Assembly: GCA_023416955.1 (NCBI GenBank)
Contig: JAEZGM010000021.1
Coordinates: 67,486-131,485, forward strand
Length of the DNA: 64,000 nt
Direction of reading: 5' to 3'
From: Bacillota bacterium
GTDB taxonomy: Bacteria > Bacillota > Clostridia > Oscillospirales > Acutalibacteraceae
Shown here: piece after piece, positions 41,746 to 50,821 of the stretch
Position numbering within the stretch: the stretch's first letter is position 1
Layout: each line of letters opens with the position of its first letter
The notes under the pieces: model-generated
Databases searched by the model: none
The model's input: only the letters and a program-made list of their open reading frames with translations
What the model was told of the DNA's origin: nothing
Position numbers and translations under genes: made by a program

Positions 41746-42443
41746 TGGAGAACATTTTGGAATGTCGCAGTTTGGTCAAATTTTATCCAAACTGCATGGC
41801 GTTGAATGCAATTAACCTGACTGTGCCGAAAGGGCGGATTGTCGGGCTGCTTGGGCCGAACGGCAGCGGTAAAAGTACACTTATTAAGCTGGCAAACGGC
41901 CTGATTACACCGTCGAGCGGCCAGATTTTGATTGACGGGATGGAACCCGGTATTGAAACAAAAAAGATTGTTTCTTATCTGCCGGAGCGCACTTACCTGA
42001 ATGACTGGATGACCGTCAACAACATGATTGACTATTTCAGTGATTTTTATGAGAACTTCAATCGCCAGAAAGCATATGATATGCTTCAGCGCCTTGGCGT
42101 CAACCCGGCTCTGCGGCTGAAAACAATGAGCAAAGGTACAAAGGAGAAGGTACAGCTGATTCTGGTGATGAGCCGCGAAGCAGAGCTGTACCTGCTGGAT
42201 GAACCCATCGGCGGCGTTGACCCCGCGGCGCGCGACTATATTCTGGATACCATAATCGGAAACTACAGCGAAAATGCGACAGTCATGATTTCCACCCATT
42301 TGATCGCGGATGTGGAAAAGGTGCTGGACGATGTGATTTTTATTAATCAGGGAAATATCGCGCTGGTTTCCACGGTGGACGACATTCGCGAGCATGAAAA
42401 TAAGAGCGTGGACGCGCTGTTCAGGGAGGTATTCAGATGCTAG
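41742..42443 (+). CDS. ABC transporter ATP-binding protein, YtrB-like
   Basis: A 233-residue ATPase with Walker A GPNGSGKS near residue 38 and Walker B LYLLDEPIGGVDP near residue 148. Its signature region reads MSKGTKEK instead of LSGGQ, a deviation common in YtrB-type proteins. The start overlaps the YtrA-like stop by four bases; an alternative Met is the next codon. It ends inside the next gene. With the permease it forms a transporter likely linked to cell-envelope stress. Confidence 0.9.
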   Translation: MMENILECRSLVKFYPNCMALNAINLTVPKGRIVGLLGPNGSGKSTLIKLANGLITPSSGQILIDGMEPGIETKKIVSYLPERTYLNDWMTVNNMIDYFSDFYENFNRQKAYDMLQRLGVNPALRLKTMSKGTKEKVQLILVMSREAELYLLDEPIGGVDPAARDYILDTIIGNYSENATVMISTHLIADVEKVLDDVIFINQGNIALVSTVDDIREHENKSVDALFREVFRC

Positions 42444-43237
42444 GAAAATTGCTGAAATACGAATTCAAGGCGACGGGAAGAACCTTTCTGCCCATGTTCG
42501 GGATGCTTCTGGTCATGTCGCTTGTTACGAAATTTTTCTACTCCAGAGATGTCAGTAATTTCGAAGTGCCGCAGGTCATTTCAATGATGGTATTCATATT
42601 CATTATTGCGGCGATTGCCGTCATGACTCTGGTCATCACCATTCAGCGGTTTAATAAGAATCTGCTGACGGACGAAGGTTACCTTTCTTTTACGCTTCCT
42701 GTAAAAGCGCACACGCATATCGATGCAAAAATGATTGTGGCTTTTGTGTGGACGGTGCTCAGCGTGTTGGTTTCCATGATTGCTATTCTGATTCTGATGA
42801 ACAAGGAGCTTTCAACCGCGGATTTCAGCGATCTGTTTGGGCTTCCTCAGAAGATAATCGCAGAGATCGGCGGCCACTTCTATCTGATCATTGCCGAGGC
42901 GGTATTGCTGGTAATCGTTGCGGTACTGGGGTCCATTACAGAAATCTACGCCGCCGTTACGCTCGGTAATATGAGTTCAAAGCATAAGCTGCTGGCGGGC
43001 GTCGGTTCCTACATCGGCTTCGGTATTGTACAGCAGATTGTCGCTTCTGTTCTGGCTAACGCATTCATGCCGCAAATGGAGGAATTCTGGTCCAGAGCAA
43101 CACGGACATCAGCGGTTAATGCCGCACAAGGAGCAGAAGTCGTTTTATTGGTGCTGATCCTGTATTCGGCCGTATTTGGCGTCGCATTCTATTTTCTGAC
43201 GGACTGGATGCTGCGCAAAAAGCTCAATCTGGAATAA
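42437..43237 (+). CDS. ABC transporter permease of the ytrA-like operon
   Basis: A 266-residue membrane protein with six predicted helices; the second helix region contains FIFIIAAIAVMTLVITIQRF. It overlaps the ATPase gene by seven bases, so coupling is likely. A hairpin terminator follows. No close functional family is recognised beyond ABC-2 or YtrC-like permeases. Confidence 0.87.
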   Translation: MLGKLLKYEFKATGRTFLPMFGMLLVMSLVTKFFYSRDVSNFEVPQVISMMVFIFIIAAIAVMTLVITIQRFNKNLLTDEGYLSFTLPVKAHTHIDAKMIVAFVWTVLSVLVSMIAILILMNKELSTADFSDLFGLPQKIIAEIGGHFYLIIAEAVLLVIVAVLGSITEIYAAVTLGNMSSKHKLLAGVGSYIGFGIVQQIVASVLANAFMPQMEEFWSRATRTSAVNAAQGAEVVLLVLILYSAVFGVAFYFLTDWMLRKKLNLE

Positions 43238-43253
43238 GTCATTTCTGTTTTAC

Positions 43254-43297
43254 AAAGTCAACTGTTACCGAATATATTCGGCGGCAGTTGGCTTTTT
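43254..43297 (+). terminator. Terminator of the ytrA-like operon
   Basis: AAAGTCAACTG pairs with CAGTTGGCTTT, with an inner CCGAATATATTCGG hairpin; T-run at the end. Confidence 0.75.
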
Positions 43298-43338
43298 CTG
43301 TTTAAGAATAGAAGAATAAAGTATTTATTCTGAAAATA

Positions 43339-43367
43339 TTGCCACTACCACCAAATGGTGTTAAAAT
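43339..43367 (+). promoter_or_regulatory. Promoter of the sensory hydrogenase operon
   Basis: TTGCCA (43339-43344), 17-bp spacer, TAAAAT (43362-43367). The spacer contains the dyad CACCA-AA-TGGTG, a possible regulator site. It is not a Rex consensus. Confidence 0.6.
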
Positions 43368-43421
43368 GTGGAATGATTAACATAAAGCTGCAAATTAGTG
43401 CGGCTGACGGGAGTGAGAAGT

Positions 43422-43694
43422 ATGGAAATTACGATCTGTGTCGGAAGTTCCTGCCATTTGAAAGGTTCACGCGAAGTCGTCAAGACATTGGAAAAGTTCA
43501 TTTCGCACCATAAACTGGAGGAGAAAATTTCGCTGAAAGGGTCTTTCTGTATGGGGAAGTGTGCGAAAGACGGGGTCTGTGTGCGCATTGGCGGCGATTG
43601 CTTTCAGGTACATCCACGCGATGTAGAATCCTTTTTTTACGGTGAGATTGCCAAAAGAATTCCGGAATACGGGGAAAGCGGGTGCGTTTTATGA
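43422..43694 (+). CDS. Thioredoxin-like [2Fe-2S] ferredoxin
   Basis: A 90-residue NuoE/HydC-like ferredoxin domain. Four cysteines in the family spacing (CVGSSC near the N-terminus and CMGKC near residue 44) would bind a [2Fe-2S] cluster. The ATG at 43422 is chosen over a GTG-type upstream start because the domain begins there. It overlaps the start of the hydrogenase gene and probably passes electrons to or from it, or sets its redox state. Confidence 0.88.
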   Translation: MEITICVGSSCHLKGSREVVKTLEKFISHHKLEEKISLKGSFCMGKCAKDGVCVRIGGDCFQVHPRDVESFFYGEIAKRIPEYGESGCVL

Positions 43695-45403
43695 GTATTA
43701 TCGGCTTAAAATCCGCAAACTGCAAAAACTGTTACAAATGTGTGAAGGTGTGCCCGGTAAAATCAATTAAGGTCGCCAACGCGCAGGCTCAGATTATGGA
43801 GCGCAGCTGTGTGCTTTGCGGAACCTGTTTGGAACAGTGCCCGCAAAACGCGAAAACAGTTACAAGCGATGTCGCGCTGGTGCGCGAATTCATTAAGCGC
43901 GGCGGGCGCGTGGTCCTTTCCGTTGCGCCGTCGTATTACAGCTCCTTCACGTTTGACAATGCCGCACAATTTGCGGGCGCTGTCAGGGCGCTCGGGTTTT
44001 ACGGTGTTTCCGAAACCAGCATGGGCGCCGCCTATGTGACTGCCGAATACCACCGCCTGCTGAAAGAAAACGAAATGAAAAATATCGTCACGACCTGCTG
44101 CCCGTCAGTTAACCGGATGGCAGAGCTCTATTTCCCCTCGCTTGTGGAAGAACTGGCGCCGGTCGTATCGCCGATGATCGCCCACGCGCGCCTGCTCAAG
44201 CAAAGCTGCGGTCAGGGGACGCGGGTCGTATTCGCGGGGCCCTGCCTTGCCAAACTGGACGAAGCCGCCGATATCCGCCACAATAACGATGTTGACGCCG
44301 TCATCACCTTCGAGGATTTGGCCGCTTGGTTTCAGGAAGAGCAGATTGATATCGGAAGCGCACAGCCTGCTTCTTTTCTGAATCCCAGTTCCAAAATACT
44401 GCGGATGTACCCCGTTGCAGACGGCATTCTGGAATCCCTCCGCGCGAAAGGCGATACAAGCGACTGGAGGCTGTTCAGTGTCAGCGGCTCGCAGGAATGC
44501 ATGGAGCTTTTCCGGGCGATGGAGCGCGGGGAACTGGAGCACTGCTTCGTCGAAATGAATATGTGTGCCGGTGGCTGCGTCAACGGCCCTGTTTCGCTGA
44601 AAGACGCCGTTTCGCGCTTCTCTTCTTCAGTAAAGGTCAGGGGTTACGCAAAATCGGACTGTGAAAGCTACCCGGATCTTCCGGATAATGTCCCAATGGA
44701 AATGCGGTTTGTCGACCGTTCCCCAAAAGAGGAAATCCCAGACGAGCCGACGATTCGCGCCATTTTGTCCAAAATCGGAAAGGAAACGGCGGCGGACGAG
44801 CTGAACTGCGGTTCGTGCGGCTACCCGACCTGCCGCGACAAGGCAATCGCGGTTTATCAGGGCAAAGCCGAGCTTACGATGTGTATGCCGTATATGAAGG
44901 AGCGCGCCGAGTCGCTTTCCAATTATGTGTTGACCGAAACGCCCAATATCACTGTGATTGTGGACAGAGAACTGAATATCATTGAATTCAATGCGGCGGC
45001 GGAGCGCGCATTTCATATGACCCGGCGCGAGGCTTTACAGAAATGCCTGTATGAGGTTATCGACGCTTCGGATTTTCAATACGTATTTGAGTCAGGAACC
45101 TCCATCAGCGACAAAAAGGTTTCCTATAAGGAATACGGAATCAGTACGATGCAGAGCATTGTTTACATAGCCAAAGAAAATATTGCAATGGGCATTTTTA
45201 AGGATATCACAAGGGAAGAAGCGGAGTTGGAAAGCAAATACCGCCTTCGGAACGAAACGGTGGAAATGGCGCAGAAGGTCATTGACAAGCAAATGATTGC
45301 GGCGCAGCAGATTGCCAGCCTGCTGGGGGAAACGACGGCGGAAACGAAAGTTACGCTGACGAGACTGAAAAATCTGATTGTGCTTGATGAGGAACGCCCA
45401 TGA
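43691..45403 (+). CDS. hydS: Putative H2-sensing [FeFe]-hydrogenase (group C, HydS type) with PAS domain
   Basis: A 570-residue cytoplasmic protein. Domains in order: a 2[4Fe-4S] ferredoxin domain (CKNCYKCVKVCP, CVLCGTCLEQCP), the H-cluster domain (L1 TTCCPS near residue 137, L2 AGPCLAKLDE near 177, L3 NMCAGGCVNGP near 292), a [4Fe-4S] Fes domain (CGSCGYPTCRDK near 372) and a C-terminal PAS domain (from about residue 410). H-cluster cysteines are kept, but the surrounding residues depart from catalytic HydA, as known for sensory hydrogenases. The stop overlaps the phosphatase start (ATGA), so H2 sensing is likely relayed to the phosphatase. The arrangement resembles the hydS locus of Ruminococcus albus. 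Confidence 0.9.
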   Translation: MSIIGLKSANCKNCYKCVKVCPVKSIKVANAQAQIMERSCVLCGTCLEQCPQNAKTVTSDVALVREFIKRGGRVVLSVAPSYYSSFTFDNAAQFAGAVRALGFYGVSETSMGAAYVTAEYHRLLKENEMKNIVTTCCPSVNRMAELYFPSLVEELAPVVSPMIAHARLLKQSCGQGTRVVFAGPCLAKLDEAADIRHNNDVDAVITFEDLAAWFQEEQIDIGSAQPASFLNPSSKILRMYPVADGILESLRAKGDTSDWRLFSVSGSQECMELFRAMERGELEHCFVEMNMCAGGCVNGPVSLKDAVSRFSSSVKVRGYAKSDCESYPDLPDNVPMEMRFVDRSPKEEIPDEPTIRAILSKIGKETAADELNCGSCGYPTCRDKAIAVYQGKAELTMCMPYMKERAESLSNYVLTETPNITVIVDRELNIIEFNAAAERAFHMTRREALQKCLYEVIDASDFQYVFESGTSISDKKVSYKEYGISTMQSIVYIAKENIAMGIFKDITREEAELESKYRLRNETVEMAQKVIDKQMIAAQQIASLLGETTAETKVTLTRLKNLIVLDEERP

Positions 45404-46578
45404 GTATGCATATGGACGCGGCATACCGCAGCCTGAACAAATACGGGGAAGAGCTGTGCGGAGACACCGTGCGCGTTACCCGTACAGCGGATTCCACGAT
45501 CGCCGTGCTGGCAGACGGTCTTGGCAGCGGGGTGAAAGCAAACATCCTGTCCACGCTGACCGCGAGTATCCTTTCCACCATGCTGAACGAAGGCGCCAGC
45601 GTAGCGGATGCGGTGGAAACACTGGCAAAGACGCTGCCGGTCTGCAGCGAGCGCAAGCTGGCCTACTCCACATTCAGTGTCATTCAGATTTTCGACAGCG
45701 GCGCGGTTTCACTTGTGGAATTTGACAATCCTTCCTGCATCTTTATTCGCAACGGAAAGCTTGTCGATCTGCAGCAGTGCTCCGAAGTGAAAGACTGTGC
45801 CGGGAAAACGGTAACGGAGAGCCATTTTACAGTAAAGGCGGGCGATGTGGTCGCCCTTCTGAGCGACGGAGTAATCTACGCGGGCGTGGGTCAGGCATTG
45901 AATTTCGGCTGGAGCTGGGACAGTGTTGCACGCTGGCTTTCAGAAACCTCGCTGCACACTCCATCCGCTTCACGGCTGGCGGCTTCCCTTGCGCAGGCGG
46001 TCAATGAGCTGTACCTGAATAAACCGGGTGATGATTCCACCGCGCTGGTGCTGAAAGCCGCGCCGCACTGTACAGTGAACCTGCTTTCCGGTCCTCCGGT
46101 GATTCAGGATGACGACGCACAGATGGTGCATGATTATATGCACTCCCCCGGAAAGCACATTGTGTGCGGCGGCACAAGCGCAAACCTTGTTGCCAGGATG
46201 CTTAACCGCAAGGCGGAGACCTCCCTTTCTTACGCTGACGCGGATTTGCCCCCGACCGGCAGTATCGAAGGGATTGATCTTGTTACCGAAGGTGTGCTTA
46301 CACTGACCAGAACGGTGGAGATTGTCCGGCAGTTTGCGCTGCACAGTGCGGATACATTCAGCTTTCGTACCCTCGACGAGCAGAACGGCGCCGCGCGGCT
46401 CGCCCGAATCCTTTTGGAGGACTGCACCGAATTGAACCTGTTTATCGGTACGGCGGTGAACCCGGCGCATCAGAAAACCGGTTTGCAGACCGACCTCAGC
46501 GCAAAAATGAAAATGATAGAGGAACTCTGCGGACTGATGAATCGATTAGGCAAAAAAGTAATTCAATATTATTATTAA
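45400..46578 (+). CDS. SpoIIE-type PP2C serine phosphatase linked to HydS
   Basis: A 392-residue cytoplasmic phosphatase. The SpoIIE/PP2C core occupies about residues 1-220; metal-binding motifs are VLADGLGSGVKAN near residue 37, ALLSDGVIYAG near residue 150 and DDSTALVL near residue 210. A C-terminal part of about 160 residues (HIVCGGTSANLVARMLNRK, GSIEGIDLVTEGVLTLT) matches nothing I recognise. The start overlaps the hydS stop. SpoIIE-type enzymes dephosphorylate STAS-domain proteins; the partner here is unknown. The spoIIAA product encoded at 60 kb belongs to that substrate class, but no link is shown. Confidence 0.88.
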   Translation: MSMHMDAAYRSLNKYGEELCGDTVRVTRTADSTIAVLADGLGSGVKANILSTLTASILSTMLNEGASVADAVETLAKTLPVCSERKLAYSTFSVIQIFDSGAVSLVEFDNPSCIFIRNGKLVDLQQCSEVKDCAGKTVTESHFTVKAGDVVALLSDGVIYAGVGQALNFGWSWDSVARWLSETSLHTPSASRLAASLAQAVNELYLNKPGDDSTALVLKAAPHCTVNLLSGPPVIQDDDAQMVHDYMHSPGKHIVCGGTSANLVARMLNRKAETSLSYADADLPPTGSIEGIDLVTEGVLTLTRTVEIVRQFALHSADTFSFRTLDEQNGAARLARILLEDCTELNLFIGTAVNPAHQKTGLQTDLSAKMKMIEELCGLMNRLGKKVIQYYY

Positions 46579-46651
46579 ATAATATTAAGAATTCACTGAA
46601 ATGCTTTATTATATAATTAGAATTTTATGAGGTTATGAGGTAGTTTTTTGC

Positions 46652-48109
46652 ATGCAATATGATAATGATGCCAAGCAGCTAAAATTTGAAGTTTTAAAGA
46701 AGGTCGCACAGTACACGTACGAGGGCACGCTGGATAAAAATCTGAATCAGATCCCATATGATATTATCCCCGGTCCGCTCCCCACGTTCCGCTGCTGTGT
46801 TTACCGTGAACGCGAAATTATTCGTGAGCGCCTTGTGTCGGCGCAGGGACAGAATCTGCCGGGTCAGAGCGAAGAGAACATTGTAGGGGTGCTGACGGCC
46901 GCCTGCGAGGGCTGCCCGATCAGCCGCTTCACCGTGACGGACAACTGCCAGCACTGTCTGGCGAAAAAGTGCTATTCCGCCTGCCCGTTCGGCGCGGTGT
47001 CAATCACGCCGAAGGGCGCTTACATTGACCCTGCAAAATGTAAGGAATGCGGACGTTGTGCCGCCGCCTGCCCCTACAATGCCATTTCCGACACGATGCG
47101 TCCCTGTATTCGTTCCTGCCCGGTCAAGGCAATTAACAAGGATGAATATCAGCGCGCGGTGATTGACTATTCCAAATGCATCAGCTGCGGCTCATGTGTA
47201 AAAGGCTGCCCGTTCGGTGCGATTACCGACCGTTCCAGCATTGTGAACGTGATCAACGAAATAGCAAAACAGGAACAGGTATTTGCCTGTTTTGCGCCCG
47301 CAATTGAAGGGCACTTCGGCATGGCTACGGTGGGCATGCTGAAATCCGCAATTAAAAAACTTGGCTTTGCCGGTGTGTTTGAGGTTTCTCTCGGCGCTGA
47401 CGCCACTTCGTACCACGAAGCGCAGGAATTAAAAGAAGCGATTGCCGAAGAAAGAAAGATGACGACTTCCTGCTGCCCGGCGTTTGTGGACATGATCGAA
47501 AAGCATTACCCAAAGCTGGCTCCCCTGATTTCGCATACCGCTTCGCCTATGACGCTTACGGCGCGGTATATCCGGGCAAACTACCCCGGTGCGAAAGTTG
47601 TGTTTATCGGCCCCTGTATCTCAAAAAAGATGGAAATTCAAAAGGTATATGATACTGCCGATTTCGTGCTGACGTTTGAGGAACTGAACGCGCTGTTTGC
47701 GGCGCGGAACATTGATGTGACGGAGCCCGCGGAACAGGAGCAGGACGGCAGTCTGCCAGGCAAGGGTTTTGCCCAGAGCGGCGGCGTGTCCGGCGCGGTA
47801 CAGCGCGTTCTGGAAGACGAAGGCTACGACCAGCCTGTTGCCTGTGTAAAATGCAACGGCGCGGATGAATGCAAAAAAACACTAATGATTCTGAACGCGG
47901 GCCGCTTGCCGGAAGATCTTGTGGAGGGCATGGCCTGTATGGGCGGCTGCGTTGCCGGGCCCGGAGGCGTGGAGGAAGTGCAGAAACTGGTGAAGTACCG
48001 CAGTAAGCTGCTTGCACAGGCTGACCAGCGCGGAATCAAGGAGAATATCAAAGTCCTTCACGACTTCTCAAATATTGATTTAACTACGGATACTGCCCGG
48101 TCTTGCTAA
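46652..48109 (+). CDS. hydA: [FeFe]-hydrogenase, group B type
   Basis: A 485-residue cytoplasmic hydrogenase (2 H+ plus 2 e- to H2). After a roughly 90-residue family-specific N-terminus there is an unusual Cys-rich segment (CEGCPISRFTVTDNCQHC) and several [4Fe-4S] motifs (CKECGRCAAACP, CISCGSCVKGCP). The H-cluster domain has L1 TTSCCPAF near residue 272, L2 IGPCISKK near residue 318 and L3 MACMGGCVAGPGG near residue 432. Sequence features fit group B rather than the bifurcating enzymes. It lies 73 bp after the phosphatase, making it a candidate output of the sensory pair. Confidence 0.93.
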   Translation: MQYDNDAKQLKFEVLKKVAQYTYEGTLDKNLNQIPYDIIPGPLPTFRCCVYREREIIRERLVSAQGQNLPGQSEENIVGVLTAACEGCPISRFTVTDNCQHCLAKKCYSACPFGAVSITPKGAYIDPAKCKECGRCAAACPYNAISDTMRPCIRSCPVKAINKDEYQRAVIDYSKCISCGSCVKGCPFGAITDRSSIVNVINEIAKQEQVFACFAPAIEGHFGMATVGMLKSAIKKLGFAGVFEVSLGADATSYHEAQELKEAIAEERKMTTSCCPAFVDMIEKHYPKLAPLISHTASPMTLTARYIRANYPGAKVVFIGPCISKKMEIQKVYDTADFVLTFEELNALFAARNIDVTEPAEQEQDGSLPGKGFAQSGGVSGAVQRVLEDEGYDQPVACVKCNGADECKKTLMILNAGRLPEDLVEGMACMGGCVAGPGGVEEVQKLVKYRSKLLAQADQRGIKENIKVLHDFSNIDLTTDTARSC

Positions 48110-48147
48110 TTCACAAGGCCTGGTAAAGCTTAGGAGTGTGATCATGT

Positions 48148-49056
48148 ATGGACGCAATTACTGCAAGTCATCTTAGCAAATCGTATGACGGCGTTAATTT
48201 TGCGCTCAAGGATTTGAATCTGGACATTCCGCAGGGGACGGTTTTCGGCTTTCTTGGGCCAAACGGCGCGGGGAAAACAACGACGGTAAAGCTTTTGACA
48301 GGCTTGCTGAAGCCGACGAATGGCGAATGTACCGTTTATGGCTTTTCTTCCCTGAAAAAATCCGTTGATGTACACCGTGTGTGCGGGGTGATGACGGAAA
48401 GCGCAAAAATGTATGGGCAGCTGACGGGTTTGGAAAATCTGGTCTTCTTTGCACAGGTTACCGGGATGGCGGACGCGGTGTGCGAGCAGCGCGCAAACGA
48501 GCTGCTCAAACAGCTGGATTTGTGGGATGCGCGCGACAAAAAGCTCAGCGCCTATTCTTCCGGCATGGCGCAGCGGCTTTCGCTGGCACGCGCCATGATT
48601 CACCGCCCGCCCGTGCTGTTTTTGGATGAGCCCACAAGCGGGCTTGACCCGGAATCTGCCCAGACGGTGAATGCACTGATTGCCGAGCTTGCGGGAAACG
48701 CCGGTACGACGGTGTTCCTTTGTACCCATCAGCTTCGTTATGCACAGGATCTCTGTTCCTCTTACGGAATTATGAACAAAGGGAGCCTTTTGGCCTCCGG
48801 GGGATTCCAGCAGCTGGCTGACCAGGCAGGCTGCCGTGTCAAAGCCGGATTCCGCTTGACGCAGGGGGAAACGCTTGAAGGTTTTGAATTGGTGGACGGC
48901 TGGTGGCAGACCGACCTGTTAAGGGAGGACGAAATGCCCCCGCTGATAAAAAAGACGGTGGCGGACGGCCACAGTGTTTATGAGGCGCGGCTGATCAGAC
49001 CAACATTGGAAGAGGTCTATTTTAAATATGTTGACAGTCAGGAGGCGCGACAGTGA
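48148..49056 (+). CDS. ABC transporter ATP-binding protein
   Basis: A 302-residue ATPase with Walker A GPNGAGKT near residue 37, signature-region SAYSSGMAQRLSLARA and Walker B VLFLDEPTSGLDP near residue 157. A C-terminal extension of about 80 residues follows, as in NatA- or CcmA-type exporters. TAGGAG precedes the ATG. It overlaps the next permease gene by four bases and forms an export complex with it. It starts 38 bp after the hydrogenase gene on the same strand and may be co-transcribed, but no functional link is evident. Confidence 0.9.
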   Translation: MDAITASHLSKSYDGVNFALKDLNLDIPQGTVFGFLGPNGAGKTTTVKLLTGLLKPTNGECTVYGFSSLKKSVDVHRVCGVMTESAKMYGQLTGLENLVFFAQVTGMADAVCEQRANELLKQLDLWDARDKKLSAYSSGMAQRLSLARAMIHRPPVLFLDEPTSGLDPESAQTVNALIAELAGNAGTTVFLCTHQLRYAQDLCSSYGIMNKGSLLASGGFQQLADQAGCRVKAGFRLTQGETLEGFELVDGWWQTDLLREDEMPPLIKKTVADGHSVYEARLIRPTLEEVYFKYVDSQEARQ

Positions 49057-49850
49057 AATTGATTTCGTCGGCTGACAAAGCCATTGTAAAAAAGGACTTC
49101 GGGGAAGTTTGGAACACGAAGATGGCGCGCAACACGCTGATTATTGTACCGATTATCATGGTGGTTGTCCTGCCGCTTTTGTTTCTTGCCATGATTTATT
49201 TTATTCCGTCGGACCAGATGAACGGGACGGAGCAGATGATGAAGCTGCTCCCCGTGGAGGCGAAAAATTTCAATGAACAGCAGAGCATGTTTTATGTTCT
49301 GACGGCTTTCCTGTGCCCCATGCTGTTTTTAATGATTCCGATGATGAATTCTACGGTTTCGGCATCCTGCAGCTTTGTGGGTGAAAAGGAACGCGGAACG
49401 ATAGAAACGCTTCTTCTCACGCCAATGAGCGTAAGACAGATTTTTCGCGCGAAAGTGCTGGGCTGTTTGGCAATATCATGGGCGTCGTCGGCTATTTCTT
49501 TTATCGCGTTGACAATCGTTCTCGGCACCGGCGATGTGATGCTGAAGCTGCCGTTTTTCTTTAACTGGAACTGGGCGGTGCTTGTACTGCTTTTAGCGCC
49601 CGCGCTCACGGTGTTCGGCGTAATCTTTATGGTTTTGGTTTCTGGGAAAAGTAAAAGTTATATGGAAGCCGTTCAGACTTCGAGCTATATCGTACTGCCG
49701 ATTGTACTGCTGTTTGTCGGGCAGTTTTCCGGTATGTTTCAGCTGAATGCGATTGCGCTTTTGATTATTGCGGTTGTAGTGCTGATTCTGGATGCCGTTC
49801 TGCTGTTTTTTGCCTCCCGCTCGTTTACGCCCGAAAAGCTGCTGCACTGA
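49053..49850 (+). CDS. ABC-2 transporter permease, NatB-like
   Basis: A 265-residue membrane protein with six predicted helices. The motif SFVGEKERGTIETLLLTPMS near residue 108 is characteristic of ABC-2/NatB-type exporters. Its start overlaps the ATPase stop. Substrates of this class include sodium, drugs and peptides; none can be chosen from sequence. A promoter for the following PHP gene begins right after its stop. Confidence 0.9.
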   Translation: MKLISSADKAIVKKDFGEVWNTKMARNTLIIVPIIMVVVLPLLFLAMIYFIPSDQMNGTEQMMKLLPVEAKNFNEQQSMFYVLTAFLCPMLFLMIPMMNSTVSASCSFVGEKERGTIETLLLTPMSVRQIFRAKVLGCLAISWASSAISFIALTIVLGTGDVMLKLPFFFNWNWAVLVLLLAPALTVFGVIFMVLVSGKSKSYMEAVQTSSYIVLPIVLLFVGQFSGMFQLNAIALLIIAVVVLILDAVLLFFASRSFTPEKLLH

Positions 49851-49856
49851 CATCAT

Positions 49857-49885
49857 TTGCGTTCGTCGGAAACTTGTATTATAAT
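49857..49885 (+). promoter_or_regulatory. Promoter upstream of the PHP gene
   Basis: TTGCGT (49857-49862), 17-bp spacer, TATAAT (49880-49885), about 70 bp before the start codon. Confidence 0.65.
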
Positions 49886-49953
49886 AGAATATGTAATACA
49901 GTAACGAGGCCTTGTTTGTGGATGAAATAAGGCCCGATATGGAAGGCGATTAA

Positions 49954-50781
49954 ATGGCTGCTGATTTGCACTGCCATACAAAGATGTCGGACGGCTCGGT
50001 AGCAATTGACGAACTGGTGCTTCTTGCGAAGCGGCAGAAGCTGCCTGTGATTTCCGTTACGGATCATGATACGCTTGCAGGGTCTGTCCGCGCGAAAATC
50101 TGTGGGGACAGAAACGGCGTCGAGGTGATTCCCGGTGTTGAATTTTCCAGTATTGACCCTGCAACGGGGCGCAGAGCGCATGTTTTGTGCTATTTTTATC
50201 AGTACCCCGATCGGCTGGAAGGGCTGTGCAAACGCACAACCGACAGCCGAAAACAGGCCGCTTCGGTCATGATTCAGAAAGTAATGCGGATTTATCCGGT
50301 TACGGCGGAAATGATTCTGCGCAGGGCGCACGGAAGTACGAACGTTTATAAACAGCATATTATGCACGCGCTGATTGACGCGGGTGTTACGGATGAATTC
50401 TTTGGCTCGGTGTTCCAAAAGCTGTTTCACCCGAAAACCGGTCTGGCGTATTGCCCGGTCGATTATCCCGATGTGCATGAGGTGATCAGGCTGGCACACG
50501 AAGCCGGCGGCATCGTTGTTCTGGCGCATCCCGGCGTTTATGACAGTTATGATTTGCTGGAACAGCTTGCCGCGGATCATGAGATTGAGGGCGTTGAAGT
50601 TTGGCACCCGCGTAACCACCCCGGCGACGAGGAAAGGCTTACGGCGGTTGCGCGAAAATATGGATTGGTCATGACCGGAGGCACGGATTTCCACGGTATG
50701 TACACAAAAGTGACAGCACCGATCGGAACCTGTGTAACACCGGACGACCAGTTGGAAGCACTGAAAAAATGCAGGACATAA
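49954..50781 (+). CDS. PHP-domain phosphoesterase (RNase AM/YciV-like)
   Basis: A 275-residue cytoplasmic metal-dependent phosphoesterase. The PHP motifs are ADLHCHTKMSDGS at the N-terminus, VTDHDTLAG near residue 36, GVEFSS, the VVLAHPGVYDSYDLLEQL strand near residue 190 and the terminal GGTDFHGMYTK. Known relatives remove 5' nucleotides from RNA or act on 3',5'-bisnucleotides. The short family length and lack of other domains support that class rather than a polymerase-associated PHP. The TSCPD gene follows after 40 bp. Confidence 0.9.
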   Translation: MAADLHCHTKMSDGSVAIDELVLLAKRQKLPVISVTDHDTLAGSVRAKICGDRNGVEVIPGVEFSSIDPATGRRAHVLCYFYQYPDRLEGLCKRTTDSRKQAASVMIQKVMRIYPVTAEMILRRAHGSTNVYKQHIMHALIDAGVTDEFFGSVFQKLFHPKTGLAYCPVDYPDVHEVIRLAHEAGGIVVLAHPGVYDSYDLLEQLAADHEIEGVEVWHPRNHPGDEERLTAVARKYGLVMTGGTDFHGMYTKVTAPIGTCVTPDDQLEALKKCRT

Positions 50782-50821
50782 GAATTAGCGGATTTTCGTT
50801 TAAAAATCGGAGGAATTTCAT

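Noticed and set aside
45400..46578. True SpoIIE sporulation phosphatase
   Set aside because: The membrane-spanning N-terminal region of SpoIIE is absent and the gene is coupled to hydS, so it is a related PP2C rather than SpoIIE.
49879..50694. An open frame of about 271 codons antisense to the PHP gene
   Set aside because: It has Arg/Asn/His-rich shadow composition and no start signals, and the opposite strand carries clear PHP motifs.
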